A stretch of DNA of 64,000 bases from Lacisediminihabitans sp040549525 (GTDB taxonomy: Bacteria; Actinomycetota; Actinomycetes; Actinomycetales; Microbacteriaceae), in assembly GCF_040549525.1 (NCBI RefSeq), contig NZ_JBEPTM010000006.1:1-64000 (forward strand), in the 5' to 3' direction. Under the pieces are notes generated by a model, which worked only from the letters and a program-made list of their open reading frames with translations, was not told the DNA's origin and made no database searches. Below, piece by piece: positions 34,044 to 42,585 of this stretch (its first letter is position 1; every line of letters begins with the position of its first letter). The position numbers were made by a program, and so were the translations under genes.

Positions 34044-34961
34044 TCAGCCCGCGACAGCCGGATCGATCACCCCGAGGAGGGGCTGTCCCAGGTTCGCCCG
34101 GCGCACGTTATCTTCCACACGCTTCGCGAGCGTGCGCCAGTAGGCGTCCTCCGGGTTGGCCGAGTGCGGCGTGATCAACGCGTTAGGCAGTCGCCACAAC
34201 GGATGATCGGAGGGCAACGGCTCCGGATCGGTGACGTCGAGAGCCGCTCCCGCGATCTCGCCAGCGCCCAACGCCGCAACGAGTTCGTCGGTGACCACGA
34301 GATCTCCTCGCGCGACGTTGATGAGCCAGGCTCCGGGCTTCATCGCCGCCAGCTCCGCGGCGCCAATCATTCCTCGCGTCTCCGATGTCGATGGAGCGGT
34401 CAGTACGACGTAGTCGGCATCGGGAAGCACTTCCCGGTACCGGTCGCGCGGAACCGTGCGTTCCGCGCCAGGGAACGGGCCCGAATTCGATACCGCGGTG
34501 ATCACGCAGTCGAATGGTTTCAGCAAGGTGACGAGCGCCTGACCGATGCCCCCCGCGCCGATGATGGCGACAGTGCTCCCCGCCAGAGACCGGGTGTTCT
34601 TCGGCGTCCATTCGGTCGCACGAGCAAGGGTGTGCAGGCCCTTGGCCCCGAGAAGCATGAGGGCGAGCACATGTTCGGCCACCTGTGGCGAGTAAGCGCC
34701 GGCGGCACTCGTCCACACCGGCTCTGCTGTGATGTATCCCGGTTGGGTCCAACGCTCGACTCCGGCGTGCGGCAGCTGGATCCAGAGGATCCGTTCGCTG
34801 ATCATGTCGACGACTTCGCGGGCATCGTCTGATCCGTGATAGACGATCGCATTCGCTTCCGCGAGTGGCACGACCCGGCCGCCGCCTCGAACCACAGCCA
34901 CCTCGAGATCGGGCAGCTGATTCGGTCCGACATAGACCCTGACGTCGTCGATTGCTTTCAT
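34044..34961 (-). CDS. D-isomer specific 2-hydroxyacid dehydrogenase
   Basis: A 305-residue NAD(P)-dependent enzyme with the dinucleotide motif IIGAGGIGQALV and the catalytic trio: Arg in NVARGDLVV, Glu in DVTDPEPLP and His in LITPHSAN. Family members in sugar-acid clusters reduce 2-keto acids such as 2-ketogluconate or 2-keto-L-gulonate; the latter reaction would yield L-idonate, the substrate of the neighbouring idnD, which is an attractive but untested role. The ATG overlaps the stop of the TIM-barrel gene by one base, so the two are coupled. The long N-terminal extension of the open frame is a shadow. Confidence 0.85.
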   Translation of the reverse strand: MKAIDDVRVYVGPNQLPDLEVAVVRGGGRVVPLAEANAIVYHGSDDAREVVDMISERILWIQLPHAGVERWTQPGYITAEPVWTSAAGAYSPQVAEHVLALMLLGAKGLHTLARATEWTPKNTRSLAGSTVAIIGAGGIGQALVTLLKPFDCVITAVSNSGPFPGAERTVPRDRYREVLPDADYVVLTAPSTSETRGMIGAAELAAMKPGAWLINVARGDLVVTDELVAALGAGEIAGAALDVTDPEPLPSDHPLWRLPNALITPHSANPEDAYWRTLAKRVEDNVRRANLGQPLLGVIDPAVAG

Positions 34962-35899
34962 CACTGCTCTTCCCGTTCGTCGTTCCGCAACTCGTCCACC
35001 AGGCGACGAAGATATTCGGCGCTCCGCTCCTGCATCCACAGGGCGTCTCCGCCATAGTGCTCCACCACCATCGGGCCGCTGTAGCCCGCCGCCAGTGCTT
35101 CTGTGACCGCGAGTCGATAGTCGATGGTGCCGTCCCCCAGCGCCGTCGGTGCGACCGCGAAGGGACCACCCGGCGCCAGCGTGGACCGAGTGTAATTCTT
35201 GAGGTGCCAGTACGTCATGTGCGGCAGGCATCCCCGAAGGGTATCGAGCCAGGATTCGCGGAGCGGGGTGACGGATCGCACGAGATTTCCGAGGTCGGGG
35301 TTCACCCCGAAATTCGGTCGATCCACGGCGGCCATCAGCCGAGCCACATCCTCGGAAGTGCACATCAGGGAGTCTTCGTAGAGTTCGATGTTCAGGTCGA
35401 TCTCGAGCTCCGCGGCCGCATCACAGACCACGGCCACACGCCGGGCCGCAAGATCCCAGTTCTCATCGGTGCGGTCATCCGCCCGACCCGCGTGTTCCCA
35501 GAATTGCGCGGACTGTCGTTGCGCGTCGACGAGGGCGGGATGAAATCCCACCCCCACTCTTCGGAGCCCGAGCCGGTGTGCGACCTCCAAGATCTTCAGG
35601 GTGTACTCGAGGTTCTCTTCTCCGAGCTCCGGATCGATGAGACTTCGGCGAGAGGTGCCCAAGCAGGGTGCCGTGAGGCCAATATCCACCAGGATGCTTC
35701 CGAGATCGTCGACCTCGCTGGCCGTCAAGTGCGCAAAGGGAAGCCAGTTGTCGAGCAGATCCACCCGGCTGAAACCGCTGCGTTTCAGTCGTCGGAGCTC
35801 GCTGCGCCAACTCATCGGGCCGGCGCCGCGCCGGGCACCGGGGGTCTGGGTGCACAGCGCGAGTACGCTGCCCACGATCGACTCATCCACCGCTGTCAT
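34961..35899 (-). CDS. Sugar phosphate isomerase/epimerase-type TIM barrel protein
   Basis: A 312-residue protein of the AP endonuclease 2/xylose isomerase-like barrel family. Metal-binding acidic and His residues are visible in INIELYEDSLM, FGVNPDLGNLV, YWHLKNYTRS and PMVVEHYGGDALWM. Relatives isomerise or epimerise sugars, inosose or sugar acids. It is the first gene of a minus-strand pair with the 2-hydroxyacid dehydrogenase and divergent from the lactonase-importer unit, sharing a 249-bp intergenic region with GTTCA/TGAAC half-sites. Exact reaction unknown. Confidence 0.8.
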   Translation of the reverse strand: MTAVDESIVGSVLALCTQTPGARRGAGPMSWRSELRRLKRSGFSRVDLLDNWLPFAHLTASEVDDLGSILVDIGLTAPCLGTSRRSLIDPELGEENLEYTLKILEVAHRLGLRRVGVGFHPALVDAQRQSAQFWEHAGRADDRTDENWDLAARRVAVVCDAAAELEIDLNIELYEDSLMCTSEDVARLMAAVDRPNFGVNPDLGNLVRSVTPLRESWLDTLRGCLPHMTYWHLKNYTRSTLAPGGPFAVAPTALGDGTIDYRLAVTEALAAGYSGPMVVEHYGGDALWMQERSAEYLRRLVDELRNDEREEQ

Positions 35900-36050
35900 A
35901 AATCCCTGGCTCCCTTACCCGAGTGGTGCTTTCTCGCGCCCGTTTTACCAACGCGACCGCCAGAACTCTATGGAACATCCCGGTGCCATCATTGGCATTT
36001 GTTCAACAGACTGAATTCTGAGCGGAAAATTCCCCAATCTCTCGGTCCTT

Positions 36051-36068
36051 CGTTCAGCCAGTTGAACG
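36051..36068. promoter_or_regulatory. Candidate IclR operator upstream of lactonase/importer operon
   Basis: CGTTCA-GCCAGT-TGAACG, a perfect 6-bp inverted repeat with 6-nt spacer, in the divergent region between the TIM-barrel and lactonase genes. A further TTGTTCAAC lies about 50 bp to the left. Confidence 0.45.
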
Positions 36069-36148
36069 TAAGTCTTGTTTGCCGTTGCCGCGAGTGTTTG
36101 AGTGACTGCCGACGGTAAAGACATGAGGAACCCGATGGAGAGTTTCAG

Positions 36149-37072
36149 ATGAGCGCCAGCGTAGGTGGCGAGGTGATGATCGCGTCGCTTCTCGCGCCCG
36201 GAGCGACGCTCGAGAAATTGGCGAGCGGATGCGTCTGGGCGGAAGGTCCTGCCTGGATCGCCGGTGATCAGAGCGTGCGGTGGAGCGACATCCCCAACGA
36301 CCGAATCATGCAATTCCACCCGGGCACCAACACCACCAGCGTCTATCGCGCGGGTGTCGGTTTCACCAACGGGCGAACGACCGATGCAACCGGTGCAGTC
36401 GTGCAGTGCTCGCATGGAGCGCGGGCGATCGAACGCGACGACGGTCATACCGTCACCACTGTCGCCGCAGCCTGGGCGGGGCGCCGGTTCAACAGCCCCA
36501 ATGACGTGGTCGTTCATTCCGACGGCTCGATCTGGTTCACCGATCCGCCCTATGGAATACAGGTGAGCGGAGAGGGTCATCCAGGGGAGCGCGAATACGG
36601 CGACAACTTCGTCTTCCGGATCGATCCCAGCGACAACTCAGTGACTGTCCTGATTGCGGATGTCGAAGAACCCAACGGCCTTGCCTTCTCGCCGGATGAG
36701 TCGATCCTCTACGTGTCAGACACGTCTGCCGCTCGAGCGAGCGGCGGAGGTGGAAATCGTCACATTCGCGCCTACGACATCATCGACGGTCGGACCTGCA
36801 AAAACGGCCGGACCGTCGCGAGTCTGCAATCGGGTCTTCCCGACGGATTTCGCGTCGACGAGCACGGGCGAGTCTGGACTTCCTCCGACTCGGGAGTGCA
36901 GATCTTCTCCCCGGCGGGCGATCACCTCGCAAGCATCGACGTGCCCGAGGTCGTCAGCAATCTGTGTTTCGGCGGCGCCGACGGCTCGGATCTCTACATC
37001 ACCGCCACCACGAGCCTGTACCGGATTCGTACTCGCACCACAGACGCATCCGCACTCTGGCGACGAAAGTAG
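36149..37072 (+). CDS. SMP-30/gluconolactonase family lactonase
   Basis: A 307-residue six-bladed beta-propeller. The metal ligands of the family are in place: Glu in VWAEGPAW, Asn in FNSPNDVVVHSDG, Asn in EEPNGLAFSPDE and Asp in GFRVDEHGRVW. It would hydrolyse an aldonolactone to the aldonate. There is no signal peptide, so it acts in the cytosol after uptake. GGAGAG seven bases before the ATG supports the start. It heads an operon with an IclR regulator six bases downstream and an ABC importer. Confidence 0.9.
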   Translation: MSASVGGEVMIASLLAPGATLEKLASGCVWAEGPAWIAGDQSVRWSDIPNDRIMQFHPGTNTTSVYRAGVGFTNGRTTDATGAVVQCSHGARAIERDDGHTVTTVAAAWAGRRFNSPNDVVVHSDGSIWFTDPPYGIQVSGEGHPGEREYGDNFVFRIDPSDNSVTVLIADVEEPNGLAFSPDESILYVSDTSAARASGGGGNRHIRAYDIIDGRTCKNGRTVASLQSGLPDGFRVDEHGRVWTSSDSGVQIFSPAGDHLASIDVPEVVSNLCFGGADGSDLYITATTSLYRIRTRTTDASALWRRK

Positions 37073-37078
37073 GGCCCG

Positions 37079-37870
37079 ATGACCTTGACCCCCGCGCGAC
37101 CCGTAGTCGCCACCGATACCGCCTCCAGCACCCCGTCACCCGCCGCATTTCGAGCTGGCCTGATCCTCTCCCACATGGGCGACCGGCGAGTGCCGTTGAC
37201 GATCAGCGACATCGCGCTTCACCTGGATCTCGCGAAATCCTCCGTCTTCAACCTGCTTGTCAGCCTCGAAGCCTCCCACATGGTCAGAAGAGGGGAGCAC
37301 GGCTGGGTGCTGAGCTACCGGATGCTCGAGCTGAGCCGCTCGATGCTCGCCTCGAGCACGATGGTGGCCGAGTTCGGTCACATCCCGCGTGCACTGACAA
37401 CGCTCCACAGCGAAACCACTCTCCTCGCCGTACTCGACGGCACGGATGTGATCTACCTCGCACGCAACGGCGGCACTCAGCCGGTGCGATTCTTGGCGGC
37501 CGTCGGAAGTCGGGCTCCCGCAGGCGTCACGGGTCTCGGTAAGGCGATGCTGGCGAGCCTTTCGGATCTCGAACTCGATACCCGACTCGCCACCATCGGC
37601 GAGCTCCCACGACCTACTGTCCGCTCGCATCGGAGTGTGGAGTCGTTGCACGCCGACCTGATGCAGATCAGGGAGCGAGGGTACGCGATAGACGACGAGC
37701 AAGGGGTGGTGGGCGTCACCTGTGTGGCGGTCGCATTCGTCTCAGAAGGCATGCCCGCTGCGGTGAGCGCAACACTGCTCGCTCCCCGGGCCACAGCAGA
37801 CATGCGCTCACGACTGGCATCCGAACTTTCCATCCTCGCCCGCGGGCTGAGCGACCAGGAGCAATTATGA
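37079..37870 (+). CDS. IclR-family transcriptional regulator (second)
   Basis: A 263-residue regulator with an N-terminal winged helix (LTISDIALHLDLAKSSVFNLLV) and IclR effector domain (GSRAPAGVTGLGKAMLASLS, IRERGYAIDDEQGVVGVTCVAVAF). It lies between the lactonase (6 bp upstream) and the importer ATPase, whose ATG overlaps its stop, so it is probably an autoregulated local regulator of sugar-acid uptake. It is only distantly similar to the IclR protein at 31316; the two may sense different intermediates of the same route. Confidence 0.91.
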   Translation: MTLTPARPVVATDTASSTPSPAAFRAGLILSHMGDRRVPLTISDIALHLDLAKSSVFNLLVSLEASHMVRRGEHGWVLSYRMLELSRSMLASSTMVAEFGHIPRALTTLHSETTLLAVLDGTDVIYLARNGGTQPVRFLAAVGSRAPAGVTGLGKAMLASLSDLELDTRLATIGELPRPTVRSHRSVESLHADLMQIRERGYAIDDEQGVVGVTCVAVAFVSEGMPAAVSATLLAPRATADMRSRLASELSILARGLSDQEQL

Positions 37871-39369
37871 GTACCTCACTTCTCAGCGTGGAAAACCTCA
37901 ACAAGACCTTCTTCGCGACGCGCGCCGCTCGAGACGTTTCGTTCACAGTAGAACAGGGTGAGATCGTCTCCTTGCTCGGTGAGAATGGGGCCGGCAAGTC
38001 GACGGTGATCAAGATGTTGGCGGGGGTGTACAAACCCGACAGCGGGCGGATGCTCCTTTCGGGCAGTGATCTGTCGACTCCCGGCACGAGGTCGAAGATG
38101 TCTTTCATCCACCAGAATCTCGGTCTCATCGACTGGATGACTGTGGCCGAGAACATGGCCATCACTCTGGGGTACCCGCGCCGATTCGGTCTCGTCGACA
38201 TGAAAGAGCTCCGTCGCCGCTCGCGCGAAATCCTCGACCTCGTGGGGGGAGGGATCGACCCCGACGCTCGTGTTTTCGATCTGCCGCGCACCGAGCGCAG
38301 CCTGCTCACCATCGCGCGAGGTCTCGTCTCGAACCCGAAGCTGCTGGTGCTCGACGAGCCGACCGCATCCCTTCCCGCGGCCGATGTCGAGCGCCTCTTC
38401 ACAGTTCTTCGAAGGCTGCGAGACACCGGCGTCGGCATGATCTATGTCTCGCACCGACTCGACGAGGTGTACGAGATTTCAACACGAACCGTGGTGATGA
38501 GAAGTGGCGCTGTCGTCGCCGAGCGATCAGTTCATGGACTGTCTCACACCGACCTCGTGGAGCTGATCGTCGGCCATGAGGTATCGACAATCACTTTCGA
38601 CGAGCCCGGCGTTGAGCCCCGGCTCGAACTCGCCGATGTGCGGGTGAACGATGTCGGTCCCATGAACCTTGTCGCGCCTCGCGGAGAAGTCATCTCGATC
38701 TGCGGACTGCGTGGCGCGGGCCAGGACGAGATCGGCCGTGCCATTGCGGGGGCAATAAAGATCGACTCGGGCACGCTGTCGATCGACGGAACACCCGTGC
38801 GGTTCGGCAGCCCCTACGGCGCGGTCAAGGCGGGTATCGGTTTTGCCACGTCCAACCGGGAGACCGAATCTGTGGCGTCCGGCCTGACCGTGCGCGAGAA
38901 CCTCTTCCTCAACCCTTCCATCTGGGGGCGAAAAGCACTCTCGTTCTTCTGGCCGGGGACCGAACGTAAGGAGGCTCTCGAGCAGATCCGGGCATTCGGG
39001 GTCCGCCCTGCCGATACCGAACTGTCGTTGGACACCTTCTCCGGTGGCAACCAACAAAAAGTGATCCTCGCGCGCTGGCTGAGTGCCGGACGCAAGATCC
39101 TGGTTCTCGAAGAACCCACCATGGGCGTGGACATCGGAGCGAAGTCGGACATCTACGGCCTCTTGCGTGATGCCGCGAGAGCCGGAACAACGGTTGTCGT
39201 CGTCTCCACCGACATGGAGGAGGTCGCCAAGATCAGCCACCGGGCGATCGTGATGGAGAGGGGCCAGCCCACAGCGAGCCTCAGTGGGGCAGACCTGACC
39301 ATAGCAAATCTCGTAGCCGCAGCATCGGGCCTTGAATTCCACACACTCACTGAGGAGCACACATCATGA
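37867..39369 (+). CDS. Sugar ABC importer, ATP-binding protein (RbsA-like)
   Basis: A 500-residue protein with two fused ABC domains. The first has Walker A GENGAGKST, a recognisable but degenerate signature (PRTERSLLTIARGL) and Walker B LLVLDEPTAS. In the second, as usual for RbsA/XylG proteins, Walker A is degenerate (ICGLRGAGQDEIGRA), while the signature FSGGNQQKVILARWL and Walker B ILVLEEPTMGVD are intact. It energises import of a monosaccharide or sugar acid with the permease whose start overlaps its stop (ATGA). Confidence 0.95.
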   Translation: MSTSLLSVENLNKTFFATRAARDVSFTVEQGEIVSLLGENGAGKSTVIKMLAGVYKPDSGRMLLSGSDLSTPGTRSKMSFIHQNLGLIDWMTVAENMAITLGYPRRFGLVDMKELRRRSREILDLVGGGIDPDARVFDLPRTERSLLTIARGLVSNPKLLVLDEPTASLPAADVERLFTVLRRLRDTGVGMIYVSHRLDEVYEISTRTVVMRSGAVVAERSVHGLSHTDLVELIVGHEVSTITFDEPGVEPRLELADVRVNDVGPMNLVAPRGEVISICGLRGAGQDEIGRAIAGAIKIDSGTLSIDGTPVRFGSPYGAVKAGIGFATSNRETESVASGLTVRENLFLNPSIWGRKALSFFWPGTERKEALEQIRAFGVRPADTELSLDTFSGGNQQKVILARWLSAGRKILVLEEPTMGVDIGAKSDIYGLLRDAARAGTTVVVVSTDMEEVAKISHRAIVMERGQPTASLSGADLTIANLVAAASGLEFHTLTEEHTS

Positions 39370-40472
39370 CGATGAATACGTCCGTCCGTTCGACGGCGCT
39401 CGAACCGCCGCGCGGCACACCGTGGTACCGGCAGTTGACCACCACCTACGGGCTCGTCGTGCTCACTGCCATCCTCTTCGTGATCTTCGCGATTCTGCGG
39501 CCCAACACCTTTGCCACGCTGCTCAATTTCCAGCTGCTGGCGTCATCTCAGTCGATTCTCCTGATCCTGGCCCTTGCCGTGACGATTCCGATGATCGCGG
39601 GAAAGATCGACCTTTCTATCGGCTATGGAGCGGGCCTCTGGCAGGTCATGGCGTTGAATTTGCAACTCCTTGGCGTCGATTACCGCCTGTCGATACTCCT
39701 CTGTCTCGTCGGCGGAGCGCTGATCGGACTACTGAACGCGCTGCTCGTCGAACTTGCGCAGGTAGATGCGTTCATCGCCACCCTGGCGACCGGGCAGGTC
39801 ATCTTCGCGATCACGTTCTGGATCACCGGGGGCCGTCAGATCACCGATTCGGCCGGCCAGCGGGCCGCCGCGTTCGACAAGCTCGCCGCCTGGTCGGCGG
39901 GACCGCTGCCGGGGACCTTCGTTATCGCACTGGTACTGGGTCTCGTGATCTTCGTGCTGCTCGAGTACTTCCCGATCGGACGCTACCTGTATGCGATCGG
40001 CGCGAACCCCCGCGCTGCGGAGCTGACCGGCGTTCCGCGCCGTAAGTACGTCGTCGGAGCGATGGTCTCCTCTGGCGTGATGGTTGCGATCGCGGGAGTG
40101 CTCATCGCCTCCCGCTCCAACGGCGTGGTGCAGTCCAACATCGGGCCCGAGTTCCTCCTGCCCGCCCTCACGGCAGCCTTCCTCGGGTCGACCACGATTC
40201 GCCCGGGGCGGATGAACGCGCTCGGCACGATCATCGGCGTCACGATCGCGACCATCGGTATCTCGGGGCTTCAGCAACTCATCCCCGGACAGTTCTACCT
40301 CGAACCGCTCTTCAACGGCCTGACGCTCGTGGCCGCGATCACGATCGCGTCGGTGACGAGCCGAAGGAGGGTGGCGCGAGCTGAGGCCACACCGCCCAAC
40401 AAAAAACCGGTGGATGGCGATCCGTCGCCGGCACCCTCTGTCGGTACCACAGCCTCGCCGCCACCCCTGTGA
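39366..40472 (+). CDS. Sugar ABC importer, permease (RbsC-like)
   Basis: A 368-residue membrane protein with 8-10 helices of the BPD_transp_2 type. It has the conserved LAVTIPMIAGKIDLSIG block and the cytoplasmic coupling segment YAIGANPRAAELTGV that docks to the ATPase. The last 40 residues are hydrophilic and proline-rich. A single permease gene implies a homodimer. It is the third-to-last gene of the lactonase operon, overlapping the ATPase by four bases and followed 83 bases later by the binding protein. Confidence 0.95.
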   Translation: MTMNTSVRSTALEPPRGTPWYRQLTTTYGLVVLTAILFVIFAILRPNTFATLLNFQLLASSQSILLILALAVTIPMIAGKIDLSIGYGAGLWQVMALNLQLLGVDYRLSILLCLVGGALIGLLNALLVELAQVDAFIATLATGQVIFAITFWITGGRQITDSAGQRAAAFDKLAAWSAGPLPGTFVIALVLGLVIFVLLEYFPIGRYLYAIGANPRAAELTGVPRRKYVVGAMVSSGVMVAIAGVLIASRSNGVVQSNIGPEFLLPALTAAFLGSTTIRPGRMNALGTIIGVTIATIGISGLQQLIPGQFYLEPLFNGLTLVAAITIASVTSRRRVARAEATPPNKKPVDGDPSPAPSVGTTASPPPL

Positions 40473-40555
40473 GCCCGTTCCGGTAACACAGCGCAGAACT
40501 TCACTCCCTCCGGCCGCAGCAGCGGGTCGGGGCACCATCAAGAGACAGGAAAGCA

Positions 40556-41740
40556 ATGAAGCTGAAAAATAGGCGGTTCTCTATCGCCGTCGCCGTAGTA
40601 ACCCTTGTGCCGATGCTCGCACTCGCAGGTTGCTCGAGTGCGAGTGTGTCGAGTCAGAATTCGGCATCGCCGTCGGCGAGCGGTGGATCCAGCGCCGGCA
40701 AATTCGACTCCATCCTCCCCAAGGGTGACCCGGTCGCATTCTCGAAGGCGCTCGTAGAAAAGAGCCTGACTGCATCGGAGGGTTTCACGCCTCCCTCCAC
40801 CGGCCCGAAGGCCCAAAAGCCGGGCGCGAAAATCGCGTATGTCGCGGGTGACCTTGCTAACGGCGGTCACAACGCGATGGGTAAGTCAGTGCAGGAAGCC
40901 GCCGCGAAGATCGGCTGGACCGTCAGCGTCTACGACGGCCACGGGACTCCGCAGGGCAACACCGATGCGATGAACCAGGCGATCACGTCCAAGCCGGACG
41001 CGATCATCCTCGGTGGTCTCGACCCAACGGAGCAGGCTCCCGCCATCACCACTGCCACTTCGGAAAAAATCCCCGTGATCGGATGGCACGCCGGCGTTCT
41101 CACCGGACCGGGCAATGGGCTCGTCACGAACGTGGGAACGGATCCGCTCGTCGTCGCACAACTCGCTGCTGCCTATGCGGTCGCGAACTCGAACGGCAAG
41201 GCGGGGGTCGCGGTATTCACGGACGGCCAGTACGAGCTCGCCGTCACCAAAGCCCGCGCGATGGAGGCATACATCAAGGCGTGTAAGGGATGCAGCGTCC
41301 TCTCCTTCCAGGACTCCCCGATCGCGACCGCTGACCAGCGTATGCCCGGCATCGTCTCGAACCTCTTGCAGCAAAATGGCAAGAAGCTCACGTACCTGCT
41401 CGCTGTCAACGGCAACTACTTCAGTGGAGCGTCCCGCGCTCTGAAAGACGCGGGAATCGCTGCCGCTGGACCCCCGCAGTCCATCGGCGCTGGTGACGGT
41501 GACGCCGCAGACATGCAGCGAATCCGCAGCGACAGCTACCAGGCCGCAACAGTTGCCGAGCCCATCCCGCTGCAGGGGTGGCAGCTCATCGACGAGGTGA
41601 ACCGCGCTTTTGCCGGTGAGAAGCCCTCGACGTTCGTGGCTGCACCCGGTCTGATCACGAAACAGAACGTACCCTCGGGCGACGTGTTCGATCCCGCCAG
41701 TGGGTTCCGTGACGTGTACCTGAAGGTCTGGGGCAAGTAG
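40556..41740 (+). CDS. Sugar ABC importer, solute-binding lipoprotein (RbsB/LacI type)
   Basis: A 394-residue secreted protein with a lipobox LALAGC (Cys about residue 26), a Ser-rich linker, and a periplasmic-binding-protein type 1 fold of the Peripla_BP_4 class (KIAYVAGDLANGGHNAMGKS, AIILGGLDPTEQAPAI, QSIGAGDGDAADMQRIR). It would capture the substrate outside the membrane. The ligand is not evident; surrounding enzymes point to an aldonate, its lactone or a related uronic-type acid. A terminator-like hairpin follows at 41749-41784. Confidence 0.9.
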   Translation: MKLKNRRFSIAVAVVTLVPMLALAGCSSASVSSQNSASPSASGGSSAGKFDSILPKGDPVAFSKALVEKSLTASEGFTPPSTGPKAQKPGAKIAYVAGDLANGGHNAMGKSVQEAAAKIGWTVSVYDGHGTPQGNTDAMNQAITSKPDAIILGGLDPTEQAPAITTATSEKIPVIGWHAGVLTGPGNGLVTNVGTDPLVVAQLAAAYAVANSNGKAGVAVFTDGQYELAVTKARAMEAYIKACKGCSVLSFQDSPIATADQRMPGIVSNLLQQNGKKLTYLLAVNGNYFSGASRALKDAGIAAAGPPQSIGAGDGDAADMQRIRSDSYQAATVAEPIPLQGWQLIDEVNRAFAGEKPSTFVAAPGLITKQNVPSGDVFDPASGFRDVYLKVWGK

Positions 41741-41748
41741 CCCTGTGC

Positions 41749-41784
41749 GAATGGCCCGTCTCGCTCTGCGAAGGCGGGCCATTC
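41749..41784 (+). terminator. Hairpin after solute-binding protein gene
   Basis: Arms GAATGGCCCG and CGGGCCATTC around a 16-nt loop, eight bases after the stop. The arm is almost the same as in the hairpin at 1714-1746, suggesting a reused terminator sequence. Gluconokinase is therefore probably transcribed separately. Confidence 0.65.
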
Positions 41785-41860
41785 TGCGCGGTCGCACGGG
41801 AAGGCCGACCGACGATGGACGTGCCGCAACTCCGTCCAACCGAGCGAATAGGGTCGACCC

Positions 41861-42373
41861 ATGAACTCGTCACCGCTTATCGTCGTCATGGGGGTAAGCG
41901 GATCCGGAAAATCGACAGTCGGGGAAGCCCTCGCCGCCAGTCTCGGCGTTCGCTTCGAAGACGCGGATGCGCTGCATCCGGCCGCGAATGTGGCGAAGAT
42001 GGCGTCGGGGATTGCACTTACCGACGACGACCGGATGCCGTGGCTCGCGCTCGTCGGCGCGGAACTGTCCGCGGCGCCCGATGGTCTCGTCATCGCGTGT
42101 TCCGCGCTCAAGCGGGTGTACCGCGAGGCGATCCTCGCCGCGGCGCCCTCCACCCGGTTCGTCTTCCTCGATGGGTCGAGGACGCTGCTCGACTCGCGCG
42201 TGCAGCATCGTGAGGGTCACTTCATGCCCGCATCCCTTCTCGACTCGCAGCTCGCAACGCTCGAGCCTCTCGCGCGGGACGAGCCGGGCGTACGGGTCTC
42301 GCTCGATGATCACCCCACGGTGGAGTCGGTGGTGCGAATGCTGGTTGCTCCGCTGACCCCGCTGGTCGAGTAG
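41861..42373 (+). CDS. gntK: Gluconokinase
   Basis: A 170-residue P-loop kinase that phosphorylates D-gluconate to 6-phosphogluconate. It has Walker A GVSGSGKSTVGEALA, FEDADALHPAANVAKMASGI, the lid-region CSALKRVYREAIL and HFMPASLLDSQLATLEPL, all typical of the GntK family and length. It completes the idonate-to-6-phosphogluconate route of the island. The last codons GTC-GAG-TAG come from a dispersed palindromic repeat (family B). Confidence 0.95.
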   Translation: MNSSPLIVVMGVSGSGKSTVGEALAASLGVRFEDADALHPAANVAKMASGIALTDDDRMPWLALVGAELSAAPDGLVIACSALKRVYREAILAAAPSTRFVFLDGSRTLLDSRVQHREGHFMPASLLDSQLATLEPLARDEPGVRVSLDDHPTVESVVRMLVAPLTPLVE

Positions 42374-42400
42374 GTCGCTCTGGCGACCGTGTCGGGATCC
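42364..42400. repeat. Dispersed palindromic repeat, family B
   Basis: GGTCGAGTAGGTCGCTCTGG followed by CGACCGTGTCGGGATCC; internal arms GGTCGC/GCGACC. It overlaps the end of gntK and gives its terminal Val-Glu-stop. Confidence 0.85.
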
Positions 42401-42413
42401 TCCCGCATCCGTG

Positions 42414-42419
42414 TAAACT
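42414..42419 (+). promoter_or_regulatory. Possible -10 element of rplY
   Basis: TAAACT about 167 bases before the rplY start; it would give a long leader that contains a GGATGC-CAT-GCATCC hairpin (42441-42455) and a second hairpin next to the ribosome-binding site. No strong -35 element is seen. Confidence 0.35.
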
Positions 42420-42542
42420 CTCAACCTGTACTTCGGCGAGGGATGCCATGCATCCGTTATCGACGCGGTGGATCGGGCACGTGGCTGCTTTCAGCCCCAA
42501 GTCTTTCCTCACGCTGATGCGTTCGAGTGGAAACCAATAGAC

Positions 42543-42574
42543 GCGGGCCCTGTGCTGAACCACAGAAGGTCCGC
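42543..42574 (+). promoter_or_regulatory. Leader hairpin directly upstream of rplY ribosome-binding site
   Basis: GCGGGCC (42543-42549) and GGTCCGC (42568-42574) pair with one G-U, and TGTG/CACA pair inside. The AAGGAG site follows at once. A candidate site for autogenous control of a ribosomal protein mRNA; not a known Rfam family as far as I can tell. Confidence 0.4.
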
Positions 42575-42585
42575 CAAGGAGAAAA

